Part shown: one piece after another, positions 17,116 through 26,114 of the stretch
How positions within the stretch are numbered: position 1 is the stretch's first letter
Layout of the letters: every line of letters starts with the position of its first letter
Assembly: GCA_023395255.1 (NCBI GenBank)
Contig: JAEWZN010000007.1
Coordinates: 418,440 to 482,439, forward strand
Direction: 5' to 3'
Length of the DNA stretch: 64,000 nt
Origin: Deferribacteres bacterium
GTDB lineage: Bacteria; Chrysiogenota; Deferribacteres; Deferribacterales; Geovibrionaceae
Made by a program: the position numbers and the translations under genes
Notes under the pieces: model-generated
What the model saw: only the letters and a program-made list of their open reading frames with translations
Databases searched by the model: none
What the model was told of the DNA's origin: nothing

Positions 17116-19932
17116 CTACAGTTTCCTTTTCAGGTATCTTCCCGTGTAGGATTCGGTGCATTCGGCGCACTTTTCGGGAGTACCTTTGAAAATTATTGTT
17201 CCTCCCCCGTCACCGCCTTCGGGTCCGAGGTCGATAATATGGTCGGCACATTTGATAACATCAAGGTTATGCTCAATGATGATAACAGTATTTCCGCTTT
17301 CGGTCAAAGCCCTGAAAATTTTCACAAGCTTGTTTATATCATCGAAATGCAGCCCTGTTGTAGGTTCATCAAAAATATAAACTGTTTTCCCCGTGGGGCG
17401 CTTCATCAGCTCCTTTGCGAGCTTCACCCTCTGAGCCTCTCCGCCGGAAAGGGTTGTTGCAGGCTGGCCGAGCTTAATATAGCCCAGACCAACATTGACA
17501 AGAACCTCAAGCTTATTCTTTAATTTCGGCACATTTTCGAAAAACTCAAATGCCTGATTCACTGTCATATCAAGCACATCTGAGATATTTTTATCTTTAT
17601 AGCGGATGTCCAGCGTGTCGCGGTTGTATCTCTTTCCGCCGCAGGCATCGCATTTAACGTACATATCCGGGAGAAAGTGCATCTCAATCTTGATATATCC
17701 CTCACCCTGACAGGTTTCGCAGCGCCCGTAGCGGACGTTGAAGCTGAACCTTCCCGCCTTGTAGCCGCGTTTTTTCGCGTCCGGCGTCTGGGCGAAGAGA
17801 TCTCGCATATCGGTGAAAATTCCCGTGTAGGTTGAAGGGTTGGAGCGGGGCGTGCGCCCGATCGGGCTCTGATCTATGTCGATCACTTTGTCGATGTGCT
17901 CCGTCCCTGTGATTTCGGTGAATACCCCGCCGCGCATCCCTGTTCCGTGGAGGCGTTTCATCAGCGCGGGGTAAAGTGTGTCCATTATGAGTGTTGATTT
18001 GCCGGAGCCGCTCACCCCTGTTACGCAGACCATCAGCCCAAGGGGTATTTCAATATCCACATCCTTGAGGTTGTGCTCCTTGGCTCCTTTCAGTGCAAGG
18101 ATACGCTTTTTATCGGCCTTTTTTCGTTTGGGAACCTCTATCTCTTTGATTCCGCAGAGGTAAGCTCCGGTGAGGGAAGCTTCGCAGTGGCGTATCTCTT
18201 CCGGCCTGCCGCTGAAAACAATGTGGCCGCCCTTGCGTCCTGCGCCGGGACCCATGTCTATTACATGGTCACAGGCGGCGATGGTGTCTTCGTCATGCTC
18301 AACCACGAGGACAGAGTTGCCTATGTCGCGGAGGTTTTTCAGAGTGGCGATGAGCATGTCGTTGTCACGCTGGTGAAGCCCTATGGAAGGCTCATCCAGA
18401 ACATAGAGAACGCCTGTCAGCCCTGAGCCTATCTGGGTGGCGAGCCTTATCCTCTGCGCCTCTCCTCCGGAGAGTGTGGATGATTTCCTTGAGAGGGTTA
18501 TGTATTCGAGCCCAACATCCTTAAGGAAGCTGAGGCGGCGCTTTATCTCTGTGTTGATTTTGTCTGCCACCTCTTTTTTGAAGCCTTCAAGGTGGATTCC
18601 ATTGAAAAAGTCCAGAGCTTCCGTGATGTTAAGCTCTGATGTGTCGTATATATTTCTGCCGCCCACAGTTACTGCAAGGCTGGTTGGCTTGAGTCTTGCT
18701 CCTTTGCATTCGGGGCAGTCCATGGAGGCCATGAATCTGCGCGCCGTTTCCCTGTCGGTCATGTTGTCGGAGTAGAGCTTTTCACGGAGCCAACCCACAA
18801 CACCGTCAAACTTTTTCTCGTACTGAACCTTCTTTTCGCCTCGGAATGTTTCCAGCTTAAGGGGAGTTTCGCTTCCGTTAAGCATTATCTCCTTTTCCGT
18901 CTCTGTAAGCTTTGAGAAGGGTTTGTTCATGTCAATGCCGAACTGCTGGGATATGGCTACCAGTGTGTTGTAATGGTGAAAGTTGTCAAACTGCTCCCAT
19001 GGCTTGAGCGCGCCGTCCCTAATGCTTAATGAAGGGTCAGGGACAATAGCGTCCATATCAAAGACCGATTTCTCGCCCAGACCTTCGCATTCCGGGCATG
19101 CGCCGAAAGGGTTGTTGAATGAGAAGCTGCGGGGCTCTATCTCCTCTATGCTTATGTTGCATTCAGGACAGGCGAATTTTTCTGAAAAAAGGCGTGTTTC
19201 GCCGTTGACATCTATCTCCGCCAGCCCTTCGGAGAGCTTCAGCGCGGTCTCCACCGAATCAGCCAGTCTGCGTTGGAGGCCTTCTTTCAGCTTAAGCCTG
19301 TCTATGGAGACGCTTATTGAGTGCTTTATTTTTTTATCAAGGTCTATCTCTTCCTCAAGCCTTCTCTGCTCACCGTCAACCAGTACGCGGACGAAGCCGT
19401 CCTTGAGGAGTTTTTCGAATACCTTTTTATATTCGCCTTTTTTCCCTCTGACTATGGGGGAGTATATCTCCACTCTGGCATCGTCAGGGTGTGAGGTTAT
19501 GAAGTCCACTATCTGCTGAACAGAGTAGCTCTCCACCTTTTTGCCGCAGGACGGGCAATGCACATCCCCCACACGGGCATAAAGGAGGCGCATGTAGTCA
19601 TAAATCTCGGTTATTGTCCCCACTGTGGAGCGGGGGTTTTTGCTGATCGATTTCTGCTCTATGCTTATGGCGGGGGAGAGAAAGTCGATTGAATCCACAT
19701 CGGGCTTTTCCATGAGTTCAAGGAACTGCCTTGCATATGCGGAGAGGGACTCCACATATCTCCTCTGCCCTTCGGCGTAGAGTGTGTCAAAGGCAAGAGT
19801 GGACTTGCCGGAGCCGCTGACTCCGGTTATAACCACAAGTTTGTTTTTAGGAATTTCAAGATCGATGTTTTTTAGGTTGTGCTGCCTTGCGCCTTTGATG
19901 ATTATGTTGTCATTCGTACTGTGTCTTGTCAT
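17116..19932 (-). CDS. uvrA: Excinuclease ABC subunit A
   Basis: A 938-residue damage-recognition ATPase of nucleotide excision repair. Two ABC modules are visible, each with Walker A 'GVSGSGKST' (near residues 38 and 625) and signatures 'TLSGGEAQRIRLA' and 'TLSGGEAQRVKLA'. Zinc modules: 'CPECN...CPECEG' in the first half and 'CETCQG...CDACGG' in the second. 'AEGQRRYVESLSAYARQFL' is the family's most conserved stretch. The ATG overlaps the 3' end of the FapA-like gene by 23 bases; no good ribosome site is visible, which suggests coupling. No LexA box was recognised. Confidence 0.99.
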   Translation of the reverse strand: MTRHSTNDNIIIKGARQHNLKNIDLEIPKNKLVVITGVSGSGKSTLAFDTLYAEGQRRYVESLSAYARQFLELMEKPDVDSIDFLSPAISIEQKSISKNPRSTVGTITEIYDYMRLLYARVGDVHCPSCGKKVESYSVQQIVDFITSHPDDARVEIYSPIVRGKKGEYKKVFEKLLKDGFVRVLVDGEQRRLEEEIDLDKKIKHSISVSIDRLKLKEGLQRRLADSVETALKLSEGLAEIDVNGETRLFSEKFACPECNISIEEIEPRSFSFNNPFGACPECEGLGEKSVFDMDAIVPDPSLSIRDGALKPWEQFDNFHHYNTLVAISQQFGIDMNKPFSKLTETEKEIMLNGSETPLKLETFRGEKKVQYEKKFDGVVGWLREKLYSDNMTDRETARRFMASMDCPECKGARLKPTSLAVTVGGRNIYDTSELNITEALDFFNGIHLEGFKKEVADKINTEIKRRLSFLKDVGLEYITLSRKSSTLSGGEAQRIRLATQIGSGLTGVLYVLDEPSIGLHQRDNDMLIATLKNLRDIGNSVLVVEHDEDTIAACDHVIDMGPGAGRKGGHIVFSGRPEEIRHCEASLTGAYLCGIKEIEVPKRKKADKKRILALKGAKEHNLKDVDIEIPLGLMVCVTGVSGSGKSTLIMDTLYPALMKRLHGTGMRGGVFTEITGTEHIDKVIDIDQSPIGRTPRSNPSTYTGIFTDMRDLFAQTPDAKKRGYKAGRFSFNVRYGRCETCQGEGYIKIEMHFLPDMYVKCDACGGKRYNRDTLDIRYKDKNISDVLDMTVNQAFEFFENVPKLKNKLEVLVNVGLGYIKLGQPATTLSGGEAQRVKLAKELMKRPTGKTVYIFDEPTTGLHFDDINKLVKIFRALTESGNTVIIIEHNLDVIKCADHIIDLGPEGGDGGGTIIFKGTPEKCAECTESYTGRYLKRKL

Positions 19933-21448
19933 CCAGCGATACCCAGATTATCCTTTCATATTTTTCATCGTAGATGAAGACAACCTTCTCCTTTTTTTCT
20001 CTCATGGTTATTTTTTCTCTGAAAATCTGAACATCCAGCCCTTCGAACATGGTTCCGCTTATCTTTATTTTCGGTTTGCGGTGGTGGGCTGATTTTATAA
20101 GTTTCTGGATCTGTTCCTCAGTTTTCGTCATATTGTCCATGACCTGCTTGCGCAGGACGAGAAGCTGCTTCACCTTCGGATTTTTTAAAATTTCCTTGTT
20201 GGAAGTATCAAGCTTACTGAGAAATTCGTCAACCTTTTCCAGATTCTGAATGTATTTATCTTTGTTATCCTGGAGAATTTTCAGTTCATCTTCAAAGTAA
20301 TACTTGGTTCCGACGCACATCAGGAAATTTGTATTCCCCTTTGTGCCGGACTGGTTGATGTTGATTTCGGAGAATGCGGTGATCTTTCCGCCTGCTATGA
20401 TCCCCGGAGCACCTGTAGCCTGAACGTATCCGCCGGCTTTTATATTGGTGTTGTAAACGTATTTCAGTATTTCCACATTGCCTCTGGCGGCAATGTTCCC
20501 TTTTTCCGCGTAACCCACTGTTACATCACCTGCGGCAATCACATTGTTATTTACTTCGCCCTTGATGCCTGTCTTGATTACTATGCTGCCTCCGGCGACC
20601 ATGGTGGCATCCTGCACTATGCCTTCCACCATGATGTCCTTCTCCGCCTTTACGGAAAAGCCGCTGAGCACATCCCCCCGTATATGCACAACACCGTTGA
20701 AAACGATGTTGCCTGTGGAGTAGTCCACATTGCCGGGCACACTGTATATGGGGCTTACGCCGAGCTTATTGTTATGGAAGGTGACGCAGCCGTCCACTGT
20801 GGCGTAGTATTCTTTTTCATGTTCATCAGTGGTAATGCCGTCATCCAGAACAAGCTTAATATCATTTCCTTTTTCCGCCGGGATCTCTTCGTTGCGCACG
20901 GTAAGTCCTTTGACTCCGTTTGTGAACGGGCGTTTGGTAAGGAGAAGGTCGCCTTTTCGGGTGAGACGTATATTGTCTATATTTTTGTAGTCCACCCTTC
21001 CGTTAGACAGGAGGCGGGGCTGGCTGTTTACAGGGTCAAAGTTCAGCATGACCTGAGCATCGGAACCGTTTATGGGCTTGATCCCTTCAGCAAACATCAT
21101 GTTTTCTATTATTCCGCCTTCGGAATAGATCTCAAAGGCCTGTTTGATTATCTCTGTTTTGAGGTTAACGCTTATGCCGTTTTCAGCAATCAGGCTCATC
21201 ACGCGCTCAAGGGTATAGGTCTCACCGTCATTCACTGCGGGGTAAAGGGAGATATAGGCGCGCAGTCCGTCTGCGGTAACACTGATGTCAATGATGGAAT
21301 CGGCTGATTCCATGGTAGTGATTTTGGCGATGAGAACCCCGTCCTCTTTTTTGAGGATATAGTCAGCCGGGGTCAGATCATACTTCTGTGACAGAAGATA
21401 TTTGAACTCTGTCTCATTTTTTTGTGTGTGGTTTTTAAGTTGGTTCAT
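19910..21448 (-). CDS. FapA/DUF342 family polymer-forming protein
   Basis: A 512-residue cytosolic protein of the DUF342 (FapA) family. The central ~300 residues form a repetitive right-handed beta-helix: 'VVHIRGDVLSGFSVKAEKDIMVEGIVQDATMVAGG' style repeats with alternating Gly and hydrophobics, 'AAGDVTVGYAEKGNIAARG'. A coiled coil follows (~405-465, 'LKILQDNKDKYIQNLEKV'). In related proteins it is linked to membrane-attached kinases and flagellar or envelope assembly, but its role is poorly known. I chose the ATG at 21448, giving 'MNQLKNHTQKNETEF'; it overlaps the kinase gene by 14 bases. Both flanks overlap other genes, so it sits in a tight kinase-fapA-uvrA-amidase operon. Confidence 0.8.
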   Translation of the reverse strand: MNQLKNHTQKNETEFKYLLSQKYDLTPADYILKKEDGVLIAKITTMESADSIIDISVTADGLRAYISLYPAVNDGETYTLERVMSLIAENGISVNLKTEIIKQAFEIYSEGGIIENMMFAEGIKPINGSDAQVMLNFDPVNSQPRLLSNGRVDYKNIDNIRLTRKGDLLLTKRPFTNGVKGLTVRNEEIPAEKGNDIKLVLDDGITTDEHEKEYYATVDGCVTFHNNKLGVSPIYSVPGNVDYSTGNIVFNGVVHIRGDVLSGFSVKAEKDIMVEGIVQDATMVAGGSIVIKTGIKGEVNNNVIAAGDVTVGYAEKGNIAARGNVEILKYVYNTNIKAGGYVQATGAPGIIAGGKITAFSEININQSGTKGNTNFLMCVGTKYYFEDELKILQDNKDKYIQNLEKVDEFLSKLDTSNKEILKNPKVKQLLVLRKQVMDNMTKTEEQIQKLIKSAHHRKPKIKISGTMFEGLDVQIFREKITMREKKEKVVFIYDEKYERIIWVSLDDKTQYE

Positions 21449-22586
21449 ATCGCAACGGCACCCTAACTTTGAAAACCGTGTATTCACCCGGTTTAGAATC
21501 AACACATATAAAGCCGGAGTGAGCCTCGACAATCATCTTAACGATGGCAAGACCCAGTCCCGTTCCCTTTATCTTCCCCGAAGTGAAAAAGGGGTCGAAA
21601 ATTTTGTTTATCATATCCTGCGGAATGCCTTTTCCGTTGTCATATATATTAAATTCGCAGAAGCAGTCGGTAATGGCGGCACTGACGCGCACCGTTCCCT
21701 TCTCAGCCAGAACATCCACAGCGTTGCCTATGAGGTTAAACAGCATTCTGAATATTTTTTCCCTGTCCAGCCAGAGTTCGGGATCTGCTTCGTTGATGAA
21801 CTCCACTGTAACTTTCGTATCTCTGGTGAGAACCCGGAACTGCTTTGCCAGATCTTTAAAGAGGTCAGACACGCGGAACCGGACGAGGTTTATGGACACC
21901 TTCTGCCTTGAGAAATCCAGCAGATCCAGCGTGAGGCCGTGTATCCTCTTAACTTCCGAGTGGATCGACTCTATATAGTCCGCCACTTCGGTATCAAGCT
22001 CGGTTATATCTATCAGTTCAAGATAGCTCTGCACTATATTCAGCAGGTTTTTTATGTCATGTGCTATGGAGCTGTTCAGCATGCCTATAACGCGGAGGTT
22101 CTCGCTCTTGCGCATATCCTTCATCAGGTTGAACCGCTCAATGCCCAGCGCGCACTGGGAGGCGATGTAGCGGGCTATGCGTACATCGTCTTCGGTGAAG
22201 TAGTCATGCTCTTTGTCTGTGAGATTGAGTACGCCTATGACCTTATTGTTTGTCCTCACCGGAACAGACATGAAGGAGGAGGCTCTGTAGCCCATCTCCT
22301 CGCGGGATTCCTCAGAAAGGTTTACCACGGTCTCCACACCTGTCTCGGCGACTCTGCCTGCTATGCCTTCACCGAGGGCTATCTCAATGTTGCCGGGGTC
22401 TATTTCAAAGCCCGAATGGGCGGATATGCTGAGTCTGTGCCCGTTGATGAGCATGAGGGATGACCGCTTCACTCCGAGGTATTCCCTTGCGATGGAAATA
22501 ATGGAGGGAAGAAGATCGTTTACATCGAAAATACTGTTCATCTTTTCGGAAATCTCGACCAGAACTTCCAGCAAATCGTTCTTCAA
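21435..22586 (-). CDS. GAF domain sensor histidine kinase
   Basis: A 383-residue soluble kinase with no membrane segment. A GAF domain spans ~20-150 ('REYLGVKRSSLMLI', 'GEGIAGRVAETG', 'SVPVRTNNKVIGVLNL'). The dimerisation/phosphoacceptor helix holds H176 in 'IAHDIKNLLN', followed by N box 'LIGNAVDVL', G1 'DNGKGIP' and G2 'GTGLGLAIVK'. It therefore senses an internal signal or small ligand. No response regulator is adjacent; the downstream genes are fapA-like, uvrA and an amidase, so its partner is elsewhere or unknown. Confidence 0.9.
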   Translation of the reverse strand: MKNDLLEVLVEISEKMNSIFDVNDLLPSIISIAREYLGVKRSSLMLINGHRLSISAHSGFEIDPGNIEIALGEGIAGRVAETGVETVVNLSEESREEMGYRASSFMSVPVRTNNKVIGVLNLTDKEHDYFTEDDVRIARYIASQCALGIERFNLMKDMRKSENLRVIGMLNSSIAHDIKNLLNIVQSYLELIDITELDTEVADYIESIHSEVKRIHGLTLDLLDFSRQKVSINLVRFRVSDLFKDLAKQFRVLTRDTKVTVEFINEADPELWLDREKIFRMLFNLIGNAVDVLAEKGTVRVSAAITDCFCEFNIYDNGKGIPQDMINKIFDPFFTSGKIKGTGLGLAIVKMIVEAHSGFICVDSKPGEYTVFKVRVPLRYEPT

Positions 22587-22698
22587 GTCTCAACCTTTGA
22601 TAATTATTTATAATTATGTTATCGGATATTCTGTTGTATTTATTAGTACATTAAGTTGTTTTATATAGTTCGAAAACGGTACGTCCTGTCCGTTTCCT

Positions 22699-22761
22699 CA
22701 CACGCTCGCGCCTTGCAAAGCAAGCCTTCGCTCCGCACGGCGCAGCCCCTTCCATGGGGCT
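22699..22761 (-). repeat. Palindromic intergenic repeat, copy 1 (after mqnC)
   Basis: Read on the minus strand, a hairpin AGCCCC-ATGGAA-GGGGCT (22761-22744) starts ten bases past the mqnC stop and is followed by a 42-base core (22741-22700) that matches 39877-39918 at 40 of 42 positions. The core itself contains CTTGC-TTT-GCAAG. It lies in the 184-base gap between mqnC and the GAF kinase gene; the rest of the gap is A+T-rich. Confidence 0.8.
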
Positions 22762-22770
22762 GTATGTATA

Positions 22771-23802
22771 CTAGAAACGCTTGACTATATTATACTGCAT
22801 GTCTCTTTGCGCGGCCTTGAAGCCGGCGTGTTCAATGTTGTGGACAATCTCCTCCACGCTCATGCGGAAGGATGCCCCGCAGGAAGCCACAACATTCTCC
22901 TCTATCATAAGGCTGCCGAAGTCGTTTCCGCCGAAGCGGAGCGCCGTCTGGCCGGTTTTGGGCCCCTGAGTAACCCATGAAACCTGAAGGTTTTTTATAT
23001 TGTCCAGATAAATGCGCGCAGCGGCAAATATCCTTAAATATTCCACAGGGCTGACCTTTTTCCCGCCCAGTTCCGTATTGTCCGGCTGGAACGGCCACGG
23101 GATAAATGCTGTGAATCCGCCGGTTTTGTCCTGCAGTGTGCGGATTCTGTCAAAGTGCTCCGCTATTTTCTCATATTCGTCATCAGCCTTGAACATCATG
23201 GTGGCACTGGTTTTGAGCCCCTGTCTGTGCGCCTCTTCCATAACTCCCAGCCATTTATCCGAGAGTATTTTGTTTGGGCTTATGCGGAGCCTTTCCTCAT
23301 CTACCAGCAGTTCCGCTCCTCCGCCGGGGATAGAGTCCATCCCCGCTTTAACGAGCCTTGATATTGTTTCGGCTGTGCTGAGGCCGCTTATCTTCGCTAT
23401 GTGGTGAACCTCAGGCGGGCTGAATGCATGCAGCCATACTCCAAGGGATTTCATATAGGAGAGCATCTCCTCGTAAAACTCAATTCCGAGTGTGGGGTGG
23501 AGCCCGCCCTGAAGCAGTATCTGTGTTCCGCCGAGAGCCTTTGTTTCGTCTATTTTCTTCTTAAGCTCATCCTTATCAAGAACATAAGCGCCTTCCTCAT
23601 CCGCTTCACGGTAAAAGGCACAAAACGAACATTTGCATGTGCAGATATTTGTGTAGTTTATGTTTCTGTCTATTACAAAAGTCACCACCCCTTCAGAATG
23701 GAGAGATTTCCTTATTCCGTCCGCTTCGCGGGCGAGTTCGTACAGGTCAGCCGTTTCAAGCATTCTGATGGCATCCTGTTTTGTTAACCGCTTTTTTGTC
23801 AT
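22771..23802 (-). CDS. mqnC: Cyclic dehypoxanthinyl futalosine synthase
   Basis: A 343-residue radical SAM enzyme of the futalosine route to menaquinone, cyclising dehypoxanthine futalosine. The Fe-S motif CxxxCxxC is in 'TNICTCKCSFCAFYR', preceded by 'VIDRNINYTN'. Family-defining blocks follow: 'GGTQILLQGGLHP', 'SPPEVHHIA', 'GMDSIPGGGAELL', 'GGFTAFIPWPFQP' and 'GGNDFGSLMIEENVV'. CofH/FbiC and MqnE are the relatives to exclude; the spacing and the 'INYTN' block fit MqnC best. It stands alone here, without other mqn genes, and diverges from the response regulator gene across a 163-base gap. Confidence 0.92.
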   Translation of the reverse strand: MTKKRLTKQDAIRMLETADLYELAREADGIRKSLHSEGVVTFVIDRNINYTNICTCKCSFCAFYREADEEGAYVLDKDELKKKIDETKALGGTQILLQGGLHPTLGIEFYEEMLSYMKSLGVWLHAFSPPEVHHIAKISGLSTAETISRLVKAGMDSIPGGGAELLVDEERLRISPNKILSDKWLGVMEEAHRQGLKTSATMMFKADDEYEKIAEHFDRIRTLQDKTGGFTAFIPWPFQPDNTELGGKKVSPVEYLRIFAAARIYLDNIKNLQVSWVTQGPKTGQTALRFGGNDFGSLMIEENVVASCGASFRMSVEEIVHNIEHAGFKAAQRDMQYNIVKRF

Positions 23803-23965
23803 TATTTATATCTGCCGTTTGTCCGTTTTATAAAACTGTTTAATATTAAATATTGCATATCAGGAGGGCAATTAAAAGAGTTTTTTAACTTTCGGCGCGG
23901 CTTCCTGTCTTTTCTTGGTATTTAAAAAGTGAACAAAAAAGTTTATATTCAGTCAGCGGTGAAGA

Positions 23966-24649
23966 ATGAGAATCCTGATTGTGGAAGACGAACCGGAACT
24001 TAATGAGCAGCTGAGGCGCACTCTTGAAGCGCAGAGGTATTCAGCCGACAGCGCCTATGATGGTGAACAGGCTCTGGACAGGCTGGCGGAAGTGCCTTAT
24101 GATCTTGTTATTCTGGATGTTATGCTGCCGAAGCTTGACGGTTTCGGAGTGCTGCGCGAAGCAAGAAATATGGGCGCTGACTCCCCGGTTCTCATGCTCA
24201 CCGCCAGAACTGGAACCGATGATAAAATAAAGGGACTTGATTCCGGCGCTGATGATTACCTCACGAAGCCGTTTTCCACTGATGAACTGCTGGCCAGAGT
24301 CCGCGCTCTTCTCCGGCGCGCAGGGGGGCAGAATGCCTCTGTCCTGAGTGCGGGGAGCCTCTGTCTTGACACGGCAAAGCGTGAGGTCACTGTGGAAGGC
24401 AAACTGGTTGAACTCACCCAGAGGGAGTTTTCCATCCTTGAGTTTCTTATGTACAATAAAAACCGTTCGGTGTCCCGGTTCAGCCTTGCCGAGCATGTCT
24501 GGGGGGATGATTTTGAGCCTTTCAGCATGTCCAACTTCATGGATGTTCACATAAAAAATCTCCGCAAAAAAATAAGCTCCGGCGATGGTGAATCAGTGGT
24601 GAAAACCATAAGGGGTGTCGGGTACATCATCAGGGACAGTCAGGAATGA
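23966..24649 (+). CDS. OmpR/PhoB-family response regulator
   Basis: A 227-residue regulator. The receiver domain (1-115) has acidic residues 'EDE' near 7-9, phospho-acceptor D51 in 'ILDVMLPKLDG', and 'KPFSTDELLARVRALLRR' at its end. A winged-helix DNA-binding domain follows (~128-225: 'LTQREFSILEFLMYNKNRSVSR', 'VDVHIKNLRKKI'-like 'MDVHIKNLRKKI', 'IRGVGYII'). It overlaps the sensor kinase gene by four bases. The nearby glycosyltransferase genes suggest control of envelope glycosylation, by analogy with PmrA; this is inference. Confidence 0.95.
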   Translation: MRILIVEDEPELNEQLRRTLEAQRYSADSAYDGEQALDRLAEVPYDLVILDVMLPKLDGFGVLREARNMGADSPVLMLTARTGTDDKIKGLDSGADDYLTKPFSTDELLARVRALLRRAGGQNASVLSAGSLCLDTAKREVTVEGKLVELTQREFSILEFLMYNKNRSVSRFSLAEHVWGDDFEPFSMSNFMDVHIKNLRKKISSGDGESVVKTIRGVGYIIRDSQE

Positions 24650-26061
24650 GCGTACGTCTTAAGATCTCACTTCTTATTGCTTCGGCAGGTCTCATTTCAG
24701 CCCTTATTTTTTCTGCCTCTGTGCTTTTTGAGATGCTGGAGCAGCCTTTCAGGGTGATGGATGCTGAACTTCGCACGGTTGCCTATGAATCCGTAATATC
24801 ATTTGATCAGGTAGGGAAGAGCGGGCTGAGGGACAGCAGGCGCTACTGGCTCAAAATATACAGACCGGGAGAGACGGAGCCTTTGTATATTTCTCATCTG
24901 GCGGAGAAAATTGACCTGCCGGAGGGCAGCGGAAGAAAAACTCTTGCTTATGCCTATGTACCGGATGATTTGTCATATGTGGAGCATGACTCCCACGGAA
25001 GAACTGCTTTCAGAATGCGCCGTTTTGTTATCGAAAAGGAGAAGACAGGTGTCTTTGACGAGGACAGCGATTACAGCGGCAGCTATGACAGTGACGGGCA
25101 TAAATATATTGTTTATGCGGCCTTGTCCGCTGAAAGGGTAAGTGATGAGATAACCGACCTTGTGCTCAGCGTTGCAGCGGGGCTTCTGCTTTCGATGATA
25201 GTTCTCACTGCGGTGAGCTATATAATAGCAGGCTATATACTCCGTCCGGTGCGGCTTATGAATGCACGGACAAAAAATATCACAGAAAGGCATCTCAGTC
25301 TGAGAATACCCCTTAGAAAAGATGCCGGAGAATCTGATGAGTTTAATTCTCTGGCAGTAACGCTGAACGGTGTTTTTGATCGTCTTGAGAATGCCTTTAA
25401 CAAGCAGAAAAGGCTGATAGCCGATGCCTCGCATGAGCTTAAGACTCCGCTGAGCATAATGCGGCTCATAACTGATGAGGTCAATGCGGCGGGCAGCATA
25501 TCGGCAGATGATGCCGGAAGGCTTTCTGGTCAGGTTCTGCGTATGGAGAGGCTGGTGAAGAATATACTGAATCTCTCCTCTCTTGAACTGGACAGCAGCA
25601 TCGCCGCTGAAACTGTGGATCTTAAAAAAATTCTGGAGCAGCTGAAAGAGGATTATTCTCTTTTCGCCTGTGAACGGGGCATAAGCCTTTCTTCCGGCTA
25701 CAGCGGGAATATGACAATGAAAGGCGATTATGACAAGCTTTTCAGGGCTTTTTCCAACCTTCTAGACAATGCTGTAAAATACTCGGATGACGGAGGGGTA
25801 ATAAGGTTTGCTGCAATGCGTACTGACGAAACCATAGAGATAAAAGTTTTTAATACAGGCGCAGGTATTCCCCCGGAGTCTCTGGACAAAGTGTTCGAGC
25901 AGTTTTACAGGGTTGAGGAGTCCAGATCCTCAAAATACGGCGGTTCCGGTTTGGGGCTTGCCATTGTTAAAAGAATAGCGGAGCTCCACAAAGGCGAAGT
26001 GAAAATTGAAAGCGCTTACGGTGAATCCGTTACAGTTACGGTTATTTTGCCCGCTGTCTGA
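24646..26061 (+). CDS. HAMP-containing sensor histidine kinase
   Basis: A 471-residue membrane kinase paired with the preceding regulator (ATGA overlap). It has a first membrane segment (~7-28), a periplasmic domain (~30-168) rich in Asp/Glu/Ser ('DEDSDYSGSYDSDG'), a second segment (~170-197), HAMP (~198-250), the H box 'ADASHELKTPLS' with H263, N box 'NLLDNAVKYS', G1 'NTGAGIPP', F 'FEQFYRVEESR' and G2 'GSGLGLAIVKRIAE'. The acidic periplasmic patch is the sort of surface that binds cations in PhoQ/PmrB-like sensors, but no specific ligand can be assigned. Confidence 0.93.
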   Translation: MSVRLKISLLIASAGLISALIFSASVLFEMLEQPFRVMDAELRTVAYESVISFDQVGKSGLRDSRRYWLKIYRPGETEPLYISHLAEKIDLPEGSGRKTLAYAYVPDDLSYVEHDSHGRTAFRMRRFVIEKEKTGVFDEDSDYSGSYDSDGHKYIVYAALSAERVSDEITDLVLSVAAGLLLSMIVLTAVSYIIAGYILRPVRLMNARTKNITERHLSLRIPLRKDAGESDEFNSLAVTLNGVFDRLENAFNKQKRLIADASHELKTPLSIMRLITDEVNAAGSISADDAGRLSGQVLRMERLVKNILNLSSLELDSSIAAETVDLKKILEQLKEDYSLFACERGISLSSGYSGNMTMKGDYDKLFRAFSNLLDNAVKYSDDGGVIRFAAMRTDETIEIKVFNTGAGIPPESLDKVFEQFYRVEESRSSKYGGSGLGLAIVKRIAELHKGEVKIESAYGESVTVTVILPAV

Positions 26062-26114
26062 AAAAATCAGCCAGCTTCATCAAGTCTTCATTTTAATACT
26101 GTATAACTCTGTGT

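Noticed and set aside
22771..23802. Assignment of the radical SAM gene as CofH (F420 synthesis).
   Set aside because: The motif blocks and spacing fit MqnC better, and no F420 genes are nearby.
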